Source: Sthenelais limicola | Taxonomy: Eukaryota > Annelida > Polychaeta > Phyllodocida > Sigalionidae | DNA: 64,000 nt | NCBI GenBank assembly: GCA_942159475.1 | Contig: OW804095.1 | Coordinates: forward strand, 149,472,808 to 149,536,807 | Reading direction: 5' to 3' | Shown: positions 45,571 through 57,154 of the stretch, piece by piece | Layout: the number at the start of each line of letters is the position of its first letter | How positions within the stretch are numbered: position 1 is the first letter of the stretch | The notes under the pieces: model-generated | Told to the model about the DNA's origin: nothing | Seen by the model: only the letters and a program-made list of their open reading frames with translations | The model's database searches: none | Translations under genes and position numbers: made by a program

Positions 45571-47985
45571 TCAATACATTGGAAATTCTTCTCGTTGACC
45601 ATGTGACATGTAACCTGGGTTGTACGGCGGTTGATCATCGTACGTGTCATGGTTTACGTGTCGGTCACGGTCATGATTGTCACTGTGATTGTCACTGTGG
45701 GGGGAATGGTCAGACATGGCTATAGGCCGACCATTATACACATCCTTGTATGGGTTCTCATTGTCACTAGAACTCAGGTTAGAAGTCTTATGCTTCTTAT
45801 CCTTGGACTTCTTGTCCTTCTTCTTCTTCTCTCTCCTGCTGTCATTCATTGGCCGCTGGTTCAGGTCGTTCAGGTGGTCGTCCTCTGGGAGGTTGTTGTC
45901 AATGTGGTGAGTGCCAGAGTCCGAGACAGAGTGAGAGTAAGAATGCAGGACATTGTTGATTGGGTCCTTGGGTGCGTAAGCCACAACTGCCGGGTGTTCC
46001 TCCGCCCGCCTTTCCATCGCTTTGTGATTAGCATTTGTCACATCATCGACATGCAGCCCGTGATTGACATACGACTTAGAACCCGGAGCGTGTCCGTTGT
46101 GTCCATTCTCACCTTTCACGACACCGTTTGTGGCGGGCGTGCCAATCTCAGGATCAATAAATGAGTTCTGATCCTTGGAGGGTGAGTAGAGGGTGAGCCA
46201 GCTCTTGTCACCCTTCTCAGGTGTCCTTGGGGCGGCGGGTTGCTGGATCTGGTCAGGCTTCCAGAAGGCACACTTCTTCCTCCTGCAGTAACACGCCATG
46301 ATGATGAGAAGGATAATAAGGAGAGCCCCTATTCCTACTGCCACACCTATAGCTATCTTCACTATAGGGGTGAGCACTATGGTGCTCTGTTCTTGAGCTG
46401 ATGTATCTGTGCCATTGAATGGTGTGGTTTTATAACCTGGGTCCACTGAACTGGACAGTACCACTAATGAGGCTGTTGTGGTTTCTTCCATCACGCCCTT
46501 GAATGTAGTGGTTTTTACTGTGGTACTTGCTGGTGTGGTGGTTGTGGGTGGTGGTATGGGTGTGGTTGAGGTGGTGGTGGTGCGGCGACAATTATAGTAA
46601 TTATCTCTAGCATACTGCAACAATGCTTCACCAGTTGCAGCACACGTTGTGTTCATCTCACTTCCCAAATATTTCCCATTACTCCACTCATGCATCCATG
46701 TAATAGCACAGGTACAATCCCAAGGGTTGCCTGACAGATCTATGAAGGCAAGTTGATCAAATGGTTTGAGCACACCTACTGGTAGCGCAGTGATATTGTT
46801 AAACTGCAGGGTGAGGATACTGAGGGCATCCAGGCCATTGAAAGTATTCACACTGAGTTTGTGGATGTTAGCCTGGTGCAGATGCAGTGACCCCAGGTCC
46901 CTCAGATGGACAAACACATTGTCCTTGAGCTCTGTAATATTGTTAGTGTACAGGTCCAGGAACTTGAGTTTGTACAAACCAAAGAAAGTCTTGTTGGTAA
47001 TCCCATTCAACTGGTTGTCATAAATCTCAAGGAATTCCAGATTTTCAAGGTCAACAAAAGACTTGTCCTCAATCTGGGTCAGCTTGTTGTGGCTGAGGTC
47101 TAGGTTGATGAGGTTGCCTAGGAACTGGAACATCTGCCTGGGGATGCTGCCCAGACGGTTGTCTTGGAGATTGAGGGTTTTAAGCTGAGCCAGGTCTGTG
47201 AATGTCCCCGGGGCGATGTAAGAGATCTGGTTCTCTTGTAGATTTAGTTCATCTAATGACCCCAAGGTGGCGAAACTATTGGCACCCAGTGCGGAGAGGC
47301 TGTTCTGAGAGAGATCCAGGTACATCAACTTGTCCAGTCCTCTAAACGTGAAATCATCCACACCGGTGAACCTGTTCTTGGATAGGATGAGATTCTCCAG
47401 TTGTGTTGTGTTGACAAATGCTAAAGTAGAGAGAGAAGGTATGAAATTATTGTGAATGTTGATTTTGGTAAGACTTGGCATGTTGTGGAAGACGCCATGA
47501 TCAACAACATCTACTCCAATCTCCTCCAGTTCAAGCGTTTTGAGAGCGTTCAGTCCAGAGAACGCGCCAACACGCAGACGCTTTGACCGGAGCGGCCTGT
47601 ATTGATCAGTGTCAATAAAAGTCAGTGATTGTAGATTGGGGAGATAAGTGAAGGCACCAGGCTGGATGTCATTCCTGATGTGGTTTAAATCAATAGTCAG
47701 TTCAAGGAGATTAGGTCTCACGGGGAAGAACCCGCGCTCCAGGGTAATCTGGTGGTCGTCTGTGAAGTAGACATGCATTCTGGTGGCATTGGTTGGCAAT
47801 GCACTGAAGTCAGACTGCTCCTTCACACTGCACTCTGTGGTGTATTCAGTCACTCCACACATGGGCACTGCTCCTATATGTGCAGGGGTAATTACCAGCA
47901 GTATACTACCCACTAATGATACCCAGTATAACACACACATACTGCAGGTACTGTTCATACACTGGCTTTTATCTGAAACACCCAT
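45571..47985 (-). CDS. LRR type I transmembrane receptor, 804 aa, single exon
   Basis: Uninterrupted frame of 804 codons. Residues 10-39 form a hydrophobic signal peptide after a short polar lead, and Met10 is a possible alternative start. The first ATG has A at -3 and G at +4. Residues 43-52 hold two cysteines of a reduced N-terminal cap. About 13 LRRs of 24 residues (LxxLxLxxNxI/L) run from 93 to 420, followed by an LRR C-terminal cap with CTC at 424-426 and cysteines near 448 and 466. A Thr/Pro-rich, probably O-glycosylated stalk covers 468-540, and a transmembrane helix about 541-566 ends in CRRKKC. The tail of about 235 residues is polar, with a Lys-rich block at 719-733 and NPGY (NPxY class) at 789-792. 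Several N-glycosylation sequons lie in the ectodomain. The architecture resembles animal cell-surface adhesion or signalling LRR proteins. No TIR, Ig, FN3 or kinase domain is visible, so it is not a Toll receptor. Ligand and orthologue are unknown. Confidence 0.93.
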   Translation of the reverse strand: MGVSDKSQCMNSTCSMCVLYWVSLVGSILLVITPAHIGAVPMCGVTEYTTECSVKEQSDFSALPTNATRMHVYFTDDHQITLERGFFPVRPNLLELTIDLNHIRNDIQPGAFTYLPNLQSLTFIDTDQYRPLRSKRLRVGAFSGLNALKTLELEEIGVDVVDHGVFHNMPSLTKINIHNNFIPSLSTLAFVNTTQLENLILSKNRFTGVDDFTFRGLDKLMYLDLSQNSLSALGANSFATLGSLDELNLQENQISYIAPGTFTDLAQLKTLNLQDNRLGSIPRQMFQFLGNLINLDLSHNKLTQIEDKSFVDLENLEFLEIYDNQLNGITNKTFFGLYKLKFLDLYTNNITELKDNVFVHLRDLGSLHLHQANIHKLSVNTFNGLDALSILTLQFNNITALPVGVLKPFDQLAFIDLSGNPWDCTCAITWMHEWSNGKYLGSEMNTTCAATGEALLQYARDNYYNCRRTTTTSTTPIPPPTTTTPASTTVKTTTFKGVMEETTTASLVVLSSSVDPGYKTTPFNGTDTSAQEQSTIVLTPIVKIAIGVAVGIGALLIILLIIMACYCRRKKCAFWKPDQIQQPAAPRTPEKGDKSWLTLYSPSKDQNSFIDPEIGTPATNGVVKGENGHNGHAPGSKSYVNHGLHVDDVTNANHKAMERRAEEHPAVVAYAPKDPINNVLHSYSHSVSDSGTHHIDNNLPEDDHLNDLNQRPMNDSRREKKKKDKKSKDKKHKTSNLSSSDNENPYKDVYNGRPIAMSDHSPHSDNHSDNHDRDRHVNHDTYDDQPPYNPGYMSHGQREEFPMY

Positions 47986-49410
47986 TATGGCTGGTAATTG
48001 CTATAGGGCTAATTGTACTCAACCTATTCCTCCCCCGTCATAAAATCCTTAATGTGGCTTGAAATGGTGGTTTTAACTTGAAGCTGTGTTTCACAAACCC
48101 ACCTGCGTATATACGTCCAAGCATACAACCAGATTCAGGTGGTTTTGGTTGGAATTTCAGTGGCTAAAAGTCCAGGTGTTGCATGAAATATTGCGAAGTC
48201 CAACGAGCTCTGGCACTGAGAACTTAACCCACTTTACACATGCTATTCACAGGCTTGGGTAGCAAAATAGCGCATGCAGGGTTTTTACATGCCACTAAAA
48301 CCGCAAACACAACTTTTTAGGAGTTGATTTGTTCAATAATTAAAGTTCAGCGAATGTTTAAAGCAGAGAAGGTCAGGTAGAATTGTACACTAGTTTCACT
48401 ACTGGGTCTAGTGGTACTGAAAGCCCCTGAGTCTAGTAGAGGCTATATTTAGAGAGATTGTTTGGTTTAAATTTAGCTCTCTCCCTCTCTCTCTGAAAGC
48501 ACACCTTTGGAGGCTTATTAAAACACTTGGGGCAATGGTTGCGGTATAGTTTCCATAAAGGGACTTGTCATTTCCCGTATCAAGGCTTCACTAAACTTAT
48601 ACCTACACAAGCGGGTCGTTGAGGGCATAGATCCACGCCTTGAAATATGACACTTTTCTTACAATGTTTATTTTCCCAGCCTTTGAAGTTTTCTTCACAA
48701 GATTTTCCTCAATAATTCACTCTTTATCTCTAAAACAAAAAAACTTTCACAGAGATGATGAAACAGATTTGAGTATTCCACTGTTGTTTCATACAATGTA
48801 TATCACCGAAGGGTTTGAGGAAAATCAGGAGAATTAGGAGTAATGATGATGACTATAACTCAGGTATAAGACTCTACTCGGATGATGTTGGCTGTAGTTG
48901 AAGTATTAAATTTCCCACGGCTCCAGTCCTCTCTAGTTTCACTGTCCACTATATCACGGGGTGTATCTATGTCTACATAGACTATACCCTACTTAAAGTT
49001 TAAGCCGAATAGAGTGAAGTCCACGGTACTAATGGGGGTGTATTAAAGCAGGTAGACTTGGTGTAAAGGTGTGTTAGAAACCGGTGTTCCCGCACACACA
49101 CCTTTATATAGACAATACACACTGCAGCTTTTGTATACTAGACGTCCTCCACACTGTCGTTGTATCCGCACTGCAGTGTACTACACGCTGGGTGTGAAAT
49201 AATAAAGTAATCTTCCAGCAAACTTCAATCTTATTCCCCTAAAGTTCGTTCTCCTCCTCGTGAGTTGTGAATTAATCGTTTCAACACATTCTCCACCTCC
49301 TCCTTCTCACTCTGCCACTACAACTCCTCAGTCCGCCGTCCTCTCTCGCTAGTGTTCCGCCACTTTCTACTCCTTGCCTCCCACCAGCCCACGTTCACCT
49401 GTGGCCTCTT
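47986..49410. other. 5' flank or 5' UTR of the LRR gene
   Basis: No repeat family seen elsewhere in the window enters this 1.4 kb, unlike the surrounding DNA. That fits a transcribed leader or promoter under constraint. A convincing splice acceptor (pyrimidine tract plus AG) close to the start codon is not obvious. Confidence 0.3.
49101..49110 (-). promoter_or_regulatory. Candidate TATA box of the LRR gene
   Basis: The minus strand reads TATATAAAGG, a close TATA consensus, about 1.1 kb upstream of the start codon and pointing at the gene. It would place a transcription start near 49075 and give a long 5' UTR, possibly with an intron. Confidence 0.4.
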
Positions 49411-49486
49411 CCCGCCCACTCCCCTGGCCACGCCCACTTGACCCAGTTAGAGCGCTGACCTGGATAGCGGCGCGCTGTGATTGGCT
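49411..49486 (-). promoter_or_regulatory. CCAAT and GC-box cluster upstream of the LRR gene
   Basis: On the gene strand AGCCAATCAC (near 49477-49486) fits the NF-Y consensus. Two CGCCC elements lie at 49411-49417 and 49430-49438. This is the most GC- and CpG-rich stretch near the gene. It may be a proximal promoter, either alternative to or upstream of the TATA element. Confidence 0.35.
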
Positions 49487-49994
49487 GGTGGCGGGTGTCA
49501 ATCATATGTGAACGGGAGAGGAATGTGAAGGGACTGAGGGAGTGGGAGGGATTGATTGATGCGCGGATATGTGTAGACTGGTGTATGTTAGAGCGACACA
49601 TTTCACTAACAGATAAATTTCCCCAGAAATGTATTTTAGAGGAACAATAATATTTATAATATTTACTCAATCCTTTTTATAGAGTTTATAGACTCGCGAT
49701 CTATATATATTTAGAACAAAATAACAAGATTACCCCTGTTATTTTTTCTATATATTAGATATATAGAAACAAATAATTTAATATAGGTAATCTTTTTATT
49801 TTATCATCCCTAAAAGATGATGATTCTGTATTACAATATACTAGTATATATGTCAGATACTAAACCTGCCATTGTTATCGATGCATGACCAACAGAAATT
49901 CTAAAAGTTTCCATATCTTATACATTATATGCCTGCTTCACTAAAAATGGCCTAATCTCAGAGATGTACATTTAAGGCTATCAAATCATTTACT

Positions 49995-50016
49995 CCCCCC
50001 CCCCCCCCCCGCCCCG
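49995..50016. repeat. Poly-C run
   Basis: About 15 C, then GCCCCGG. Confidence 0.88.
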
Positions 50017-50443
50017 GCATGGATAGGAGGACCAGATGCTGGAAGACCAAGCTTCGCCAATAAATTATTGTGACAATTTTAACACATTATATTGCACACA
50101 TTACATTGCACACATGGAAAGACCTGCATGGTATTCAGACATGTATTAACTTTTAATACATGTCTTAAAATTGCGCAACCCAACTGATTCTACAGGTCTC
50201 CCAAATATATATGTGGACTTTTATAAAAGCCCTGTAGCAAAAAACGACCGCATTTCCAAAATTTTAGTCAAATGACATTTAGATGGGTTGGAAAAGAATG
50301 GAACAAAAATTAGCGACCGATCCGATTTTCCCTGAGAGCGGAGCATTAATTGGGAGATTCAATTCAAAACATTATTTATTCATACCTAATAGTGACGTAC
50401 ACATTGGAGCTATACTTCTGGGAAAAAAACTTTTCTGGTCTTC

Positions 50444-50512
50444 CACTCTAGGTCCAAACCCTCAGATCAGATACGAATGGTATGTCTCCGTTTGAAGGGA
50501 CTCTCTAGACTG
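50444..50512 (+). mobile_element. MITE-B mini-copy (69 bp)
   Basis: Both termini are kept (CACTCTAGGTCC and CTCTAGACTG) but nearly all the interior is deleted. Confidence 0.6.
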
Positions 50513-51287
50513 TTCCAGCATGTTCCTGAATTCGAGGAACAGAATTTCATTTTTTTTAAATTATAATTGTAACAAGGTTAGAAAGAATATATAGATCTTA
50601 CCTTAGAGTAATATCTTCTACTCTGAGATCTTACTTACGATTTCTACGATCTGTGCAACCCAACTGATTATACATCTGTGTGACCTCTACCTTGCTGTAG
50701 TTTGCTGAATAAAATATCCCATGCATCTGGCAGTGGTTATATGTCTAGAGGCTGAGTGGTGGGGAGGAGGAAACCTGGGTGAAACGGGCCTAAAGCGTTC
50801 CCCATCTGGCTATTTATAGGTCCACCTCAGACATTTGGGCAGGCGCGTGAATTTATTAGTGTTTTTATTAAACTGTAACTTCCTTCATGTGTTGTGGATA
50901 TATCAAGTGGAGGTATTTAGGGGTCAAGTTGGTGAATCATATTATCAAAACATGTTTATTATGGTTATTTGCACATTTGGTTCTAAATGTTTGAGCGGTA
51001 TTTATTGGGAGTATTTATTGAATTAAATGTTAAAATTTAGTTTATAGGTTGTACTAAAGTACATTATATGTCGATAGGATAGAAATATAACAACCACTTT
51101 CTGTAGTTTTTGACTAGTGACTATTTGGAGGTAATATAATTATTTCATTTTTTTAATTATCTTTTTAATGATCAGAATGTCCTAAAAGATAAGAAAACGG
51201 AGCGTGTTGGAAAAGAGATATATTAGAGATATTGGTAATCATTAGGATAGTAATATTAACATTTCTACCATACCCCATCTTTAATTT

Positions 51288-51350
51288 CACGGTTTGGAGC
51301 GAGAAGCTTTCAGAGTTTGGAGGAACTCTCTCAATCAACTCTGAGCCTAG
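51288..51350 (+). mobile_element. MITE-B right-end fragment
   Basis: GTTTGGAGCGAGAAGCTTTC to CTGAGCCTAG. It is followed at once by a B-box-like sequence. Confidence 0.55.
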
Positions 51351-51352
51351 AA

Positions 51353-51405
51353 CTAGAAGCTCGAAGAGGTATTGGGTTCGAACTCTGGCCTCGGACCCAG
51401 GCCCC
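51353..51405 (+). mobile_element. B-box-containing SINE-like remnant
   Basis: GAAGAGGTATTGGGTTCGAA, then a GC-rich run. Homologous to 15215-15240. It sits beside a MITE-B end. Confidence 0.35.
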
Positions 51406-51814
51406 CGCCCCCGCCCCCAATGCATGCATTTGTGTGAGATAGCGGGGATGCCCAACACTACGATGTAAAGAAGCGAGTAGTTTGTATGTTCTGCGGTTCG
51501 CCCAGTAGCCTGCATTAGGGCGTTAACTATAGACGGCGGCGGGGAATAGGTTTATGTAGTATTATCTTTCATCACAAGATAAACCACAGAATACATTCCT
51601 TCTGAGACATGGTTCCCAGGCCTCCGCTACTTATATCCTATTATTAGGGAAAAATTTTTGTTTTTGTTTTTTTCTTCTTGGAATTTCCAATATTTTCCTC
51701 GACTCCTGACTTGTGAAATGCTAAAAATAATGTCCTATTTTCCCACGGTGTTATTTGCGTGGACATCATAATAATGTTTTGTGCATGATGTTCTGCCGAC
51801 CTTCTTGAATTCAG

Positions 51815-52125
51815 CCTCCCACTAGCTCCTGGTGTAGTAGTATACTACTATCTATCATGTTTAGTTTAGCTCCTATAGCTGGTCTTTCACTAACTCCTGT
51901 GGTAGTAGTATACTACCATCTATTGTTTTACCAGGCTGTTTAGTTCAGCTCCTATAGCTGGTCTGCCACAAAATTCCGGGGGTAGTATACTACCATATAT
52001 TGTGTCTCGTTCAGATCCAACAGCTGGTCGTCAACTAACTCACTCTTTTGATTTGAGAAATGATTTAGGCTTCTGGAGTAATATACTACTTATACTACCA
52101 ACTATTCAGCTCTTGTAACTGGTCT
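51815..52125 (+). repeat. Tandem repeat, unit about 75 bp, four copies
   Basis: Each unit carries GTAGTATACTACYATCTAT, TTAGTTCAGCTCCTATAGCT and GGTCTTCCACTAACTCC. Units diverge toward the right end. Confidence 0.8.
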
Positions 52126-52325
52126 TCCACTAATTTCAATAGGTGCAAACTATAATAACCTACTGTCTACATTTAACGTTACATCTTTTACTTGAACAAA
52201 AACAAAGATTTTTTTGTCTTCGTTGATTGGAGTCATGTTGAAGAAATGCGGGTCATTCTTCGTAATAATTCAGGGTCAGTAGTTGGGCGAGAAATTAATC
52301 AACGCAACACACAGAGATGTATGCT

Positions 52326-52661
52326 TCAAATCAGTACCAGCCTCGGAAGAGACCGATTTCCATCTTTCCTTTATTTTTATACTAGACAGATTAGGACGAA
52401 ATACACTGGTCCTGCGCTGATTGGCTTTGGTCTCGTTGGTCCAATTAATTGACAGGTTACATTAGAGATCCAATCAGCCACAGGATAACAATGTCAAATC
52501 AGTACCAGCCTCGGAAGAGACCGATTTCCATCTTTCCTTTATTTTTATACTAGACAGATTAGGACGAAATACACTGGTCCTGCGCTGATTGGCTTTGGTC
52601 TCGTTGGTCCAATTAATTGACAGGTTACATTAGAGATCCAATCAGCCACAGGATAACAATG
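52326..52661 (+). repeat. Perfect 168-bp tandem duplication
   Basis: Copy 1 at 52326-52493 and copy 2 at 52494-52661, both starting TCAAATCAGTACCAGCCTCG and ending CACAGGATAACAATG. I found no difference between them. Confidence 0.95.
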
Positions 52662-53069
52662 ACAGACACTTATTAAAAACGAGGCTCAGAGTGACCACTG
52701 CCACTCTGACCAATCTCTTTGGGTGGTGACCAGGTCACGGGGCTATCTCCCCTCCCCTCTCCCTCCCACTCTTTAATCAGTATTCCCTCCCCTCCCTTGA
52801 CCTGGCGGTCAGCCCCTCCCCTCCTTTCCCACGTGATTGACTTTGAGATAACGGTCAGACCTGGACCTCACCTGTACCTTTGGACTTTGGGATGATAAGA
52901 AATCCGCGAGCGTTGTGGCGGTAAGAAAGTGTGGGTAGCCTTCTGGCCGGTAGGGGCGCGACGAATGTCTGGCTGAATGAGACAACTTTAACTTAAAACT
53001 AGACAATTTGGGCTTGTCAATTTTACAATGTAATAAAGCAGTTTGTGAAGCTGAGAGGTGTATATATAT

Positions 53070-53310
53070 GGGTCAGATTTTCAGAAATATTTAATGTACA
53101 ATTGGCAGCTGTACACATTTAGTCAATTCTGCTAAAATAGGCTGGAATTTGGTCAATGCCAGGTAAATTCGAGTATATTCGGCATTGCATTGATTCTAGC
53201 AATCTGTTTGGTTAGGTTGAACTGTCTTTTGAAGTTTATTTTCGACTGAAATTTGGGTTATTTGAGAAGATTGGCGAAGTTGAATTGTACATTTTCTGAA
53301 AATCTGACCC
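53070..53310 (-). mobile_element. MITE-A copy 22
   Basis: Subfamily B with a small insertion (ATTTA) inside the left TIR. ATAT flanks. Confidence 0.87.
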
Positions 53311-53671
53311 ATATATAAGTGTGTTCCATTCCCTTCATTAAACCAGTATTGCAGGCTTGCATGCTGCTACACCAGTGCATGCCATGGTACAATTGTTCCC
53401 TTTAAATGATCAGGCAACATGACATATAAGGTGCAGTTGTAATTGGTGGCTTTACAGGTGATTTAAAAAAATAAATTAAAAAAATAAAAAAAATGATGCC
53501 CCATTAGTCTCGTATTGTCACATTGAGCATGGGAGCCCTGCTCCGTTACGTGACATTATACTTATATATCAGTTTTATCATTTCTTTGAGCCATCAAATA
53601 ATAATCTAATTTCTGAGAAGGATTTGAAATGTTTATCATTATATTGATAGGTTTTGATCTTGTACGCCTTC

Positions 53672-53672
53672 A

Positions 53673-53705
<33 letters not shown>
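53672..53705. repeat. (AAT)n microsatellite
   Basis: Eleven AAT triplets. Confidence 0.9.
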
Positions 53706-54732
53706 GTACATATCAGTGCACAAGCACGTAACATTATTAGGATATTATTTAGAACTTGGGAACTTTGTTGGTGTATTTCTGTTTACCGAAGTTCATCCTA
53801 AATATCACGGTTTGTTATTTTCCTACAGTGCCTAGATCTTATTTGTTATTGTTGATATCTTTTTATTTCCTGTGAAATAGGGAAATTCTGGTTTGTGTGG
53901 CAAAAAACAGTTGTTCCAATCGGTACCCTGGGAATCTAATCTTTGATAGGAACAAGTTTTAACATAGTGAGACTGATTTAACAGTTTGATTCATAAACCT
54001 TGTAATCAAAATATAATTCAAACTAAAATCAAAAGGGAGAATAGACTCACTGACTGGGCATTAGCCAAATAAAGTACAACAGAGAACAACATATATATTG
54101 AGAGAATTTTTATTAATTCTTTTTTTATTATTATTACGATTTCAGGCCAAGACATTTACAATGATTGAATACAATAAACGCTTGTCCACAAAGTGAATAT
54201 TTGTTAGCGTTGCCTTTCAAAAAGAAAAAAAAAGAACTTGGATCATTTACGATTATCAATATGTATTACACAAATCTAAGCAAAACTACGCCAATACAAA
54301 CTCGGCTGTTATCTCTACGCTCTTCTACATATTAAACCTCCTCGCTCTTATATAGCTGGTCGATTTTAAATACAATAGCTATGCAATTTATAATCATGGT
54401 CATATCATATTACAAATAGATTCCTTTCTCAAGTTGGTAAACATATAAACAATTTCCTTCGTGAAATTTACTTTATGAACAAATATTACTATTGTAGTCA
54501 AACAGTAGCAAGAGATTAGACAGTGTAGCCCTGTCACTCGTGGGTAAAAACAATTAAACAATATTTACACTTTGTAGTTAATGTGCGATTATAAGCGCCA
54601 CCATGTGGGGGTTCTAGGAAGCTGTGGTGTAGAGTTCCTGGTTGATGGAGTGGGGGAGCCTGATACGGGGTCAAAGGTCAAGCTAGATGTTGTCACATGT
54701 CATAACAATGGCTGCTGATACATTCCATTCTA

Positions 54733-54962
54733 ATGTTAGATAATGTACAATTCGCCTTCTCCAATCCCCTTCAACAACTCAAATATAAGACAAAAATGAG
54801 GTTCAAAATACAGTTCAGCATAACCGAACGGATTGGATGAATCAATGCAATACCAAAATATACTCAGATATAGCTGGTATTTATCATTTTTCAGCCTTAT
54901 TTAGTAGAATTTCCTCAATTAGTACTCATACCAATTGTACAATTTTTGCGAGACCTGTCCGA
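54733..54962 (+). mobile_element. MITE-A copy 23, degraded
   Basis: Old subfamily. Both TIRs eroded, but the body still aligns over about 200 bp. Confidence 0.68.
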
Positions 54963-55184
54963 TATTCCTGTGAGGCCCCTAGGTATAGGGCCTTTGTATA
55001 GGGCGGTTAGGGGTATTGAGTGGGGTGGATTATTGACGCTAATTATATGTTATTTATCACAATATTTAGACTATATATATTTCAGGAGGGGGCAGCTCAC
55101 TAAGTGTATGTATCACTAGAATGTTAATTGGTGTCTATTACGAGGGAGTGTACTATGTAATTGTGGCTGTTCTATTGATGAATA

Positions 55185-55192
55185 TGACGTCA
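55185..55192. promoter_or_regulatory. CRE palindrome TGACGTCA
   Basis: Exact consensus just before the GAGACA tract. Confidence 0.25.
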
Positions 55193-55261
55193 CAGTGGAA
55201 TGCACTTATTCAGCATGCACACAGACAGGCAGGACTGAACATATGCATACATACTGACTTT

Positions 55262-55363
55262 AGACACAGAGAGAGACAGAGAGAGAGACAGACAGAGAGA
55301 GAGAGACAGAGGGAAAGAGAGCGAGAGAGAGAGACAGAGAGAGGGAGACAGAGAGAGAGAGAC

Positions 55364-55412
<49 letters not shown>

Positions 55413-55440
55413 GAGAGACAGAGAGAGAGAGACAGAGAGA
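55262..55440. repeat. GAGACA/GAGA tract
   Basis: About 180 bp of GAGAGACA units. The Arg/Glu-rich ORF across it is an artefact. Confidence 0.92.
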
Positions 55441-55510
55441 TGGACCCTTTAGTATACATGTATGTACTCCACCTGACTTTAATTCACAGGCAGATACACA
55501 GACAGATAGA

Positions 55511-55617
55511 TTGAATTGAATTGAAAAAATCGTTTAATTGTCAAACCTATACATATATGTATGAGCGATGACAAAAGGGTCTACAGGCTTCTGGAATTAA
55601 CCCAGTTCTTTCAGCGG
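55511..55617 (-). mobile_element. LINE 3' tail with TTGAA repeats
   Basis: Homologous to 5488-5626, including the GGCTTCTGGAATTAACCCAG block. A GATA microsatellite follows. Confidence 0.5.
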
Positions 55618-57154
55618 TTAGATTGATAGATAGATAGATTATTTATTGTAATTAACACTATACGTTAGGTAATACACCTTGTAAAGAATAGACTTAGACT
55701 AGAGTTTTACATTTTGATTTACATTAAAAACAGTAAACAGACACCCACCATATAGATACAAACACTCACATACACCATCCGTCTACTCTATACAATAACA
55801 ATAAATCTTACCAACGCTTGGTATGAGATTATTATTCTATATAATGTAGAAAGTCATTTTCTCTCATTGCCCATGCAGCCGTATGAAGCTGATCCGAGGA
55901 GACATCTATGCTAATATTACAGCTTCCTCATTGATGCAACGACTGCCCCAATCCAGGGATGGTCTCCACAGATATATATACATACATTTTATATATAACA
56001 TTGTTATGTATTTTACATTATTAGACGGTGGTGTGGGGGAAGCCCCGCGGAAGGTAGCTTAGTGTACGGGGCGTGCATCCTATTTATACAGCCTTGTTAC
56101 ACAGAGACACTATTCCATTTATATCTGGAACAATAACAATAATATTTCATTTTATTATACGTGCATTCCACTTGGGAGGTGCGATAAGTGGAGTATAATA
56201 AAAATATTTATTGTAGGCAATCTAGTCCATTAAATATTCAATTACTAGCACCGAGTTCCATTTACTATTTATCATATGCCCCTGGCATAGACACATATTG
56301 ATATATTAACCTTTGTTTTTGGTTTTTGAATCATCATAAAGTATCTAAAAGCTAAAAGAAAACCCAATTTGAATTTCTATTGTACACATACAATAACAAT
56401 ATTTTCATTGCATCCCACTTATCGCACCTCTCAAATGGAATGCGCATATAATAAAATATAAATAAATATCTTACAATGTCATCATAATTATAGAAGTATT
56501 TGCGCGTCCTCTCCTGCCTCACACATAGTGATACCAGCTATAATCCCAGCAGTGCACTCATGTGGAGTCTACAGGAAACAAAAAATAAAACGCCAAATCG
56601 TGGATGATTAAAATGAATAAATAAATATAATAATTGCACAAATTAATTCTCCTGACCTCAATAATTTGCCACAAATTGCAATTAAAATAAATAAATAAAT
56701 GATAATAATTCAACAAACAATTCCCGTGACATCAATAATTGACAGCCAATGAGGCTGTGTACGGTAGAGAGCCTCATTAGGTGCATGAGTTTGTGAGCTA
56801 TATTTAGACTGAAACACATGCTGCCCCCATGTGGGAGTGGGCGATAATAGTTGGGTTCCACGCGTACTATCTATAGCCAAGGCCTGACCACGCCTAACGA
56901 GGTCATGACCTGGTTCACGCACCCCGGTACAAACAGTCCGTGTACCCACTGGTCTTTAACCTTAGAGTCTATGGTGCGAGGTGAACATGAGGTGCTCTTT
57001 TCTCTGATAATTCGTAATTTAATCAGGATTATCATTGAAGTTGACAAAAAATCGATTACTTGGTATTTCCCCCCATAACATAGCATACTTTCAGTGACTT
57101 TGGAGTCATTTTGGAGGAGTTACTTACTACAATTTACTCACTTATTATCTTATT
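55618..57154. other. Intergenic sequence
   Basis: GATA and AAAT microsatellites and the element at 56149. Overlapping antisense frames at 56710-57086 are unrecognised. Confidence 0.4.
56149..56457 (+). mobile_element. Element H relative without hairpin
   Basis: About 43-bp TIR: ATTTTATTATACGTGCATTC ... GGGAGGTGCGATAAGTGG on the left and its inverse on the right. The left end is homologous to 16393 and 26575. The interior is unrelated and lacks the hairpin. Confidence 0.7.

Larger units (their letters stand above)
49487..51287. other. Intergenic sequence upstream of the LRR gene
   Basis: AT-rich. Contains a C run and the MITE-B mini-copy. No gene. Confidence 0.45.
52662..54732. other. Intergenic sequence
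   Basis: 52740-52830 is CCTCCC-rich. CCACATGGTGGCGC on the minus strand at about 54597-54610 is a weaker CTCF-like match. No gene. Confidence 0.4.

Noticed and set aside
45631..46164. 177-codon plus-strand ORF
   Set aside because: Antisense shadow of the LRR gene's cytoplasmic tail; biased composition.
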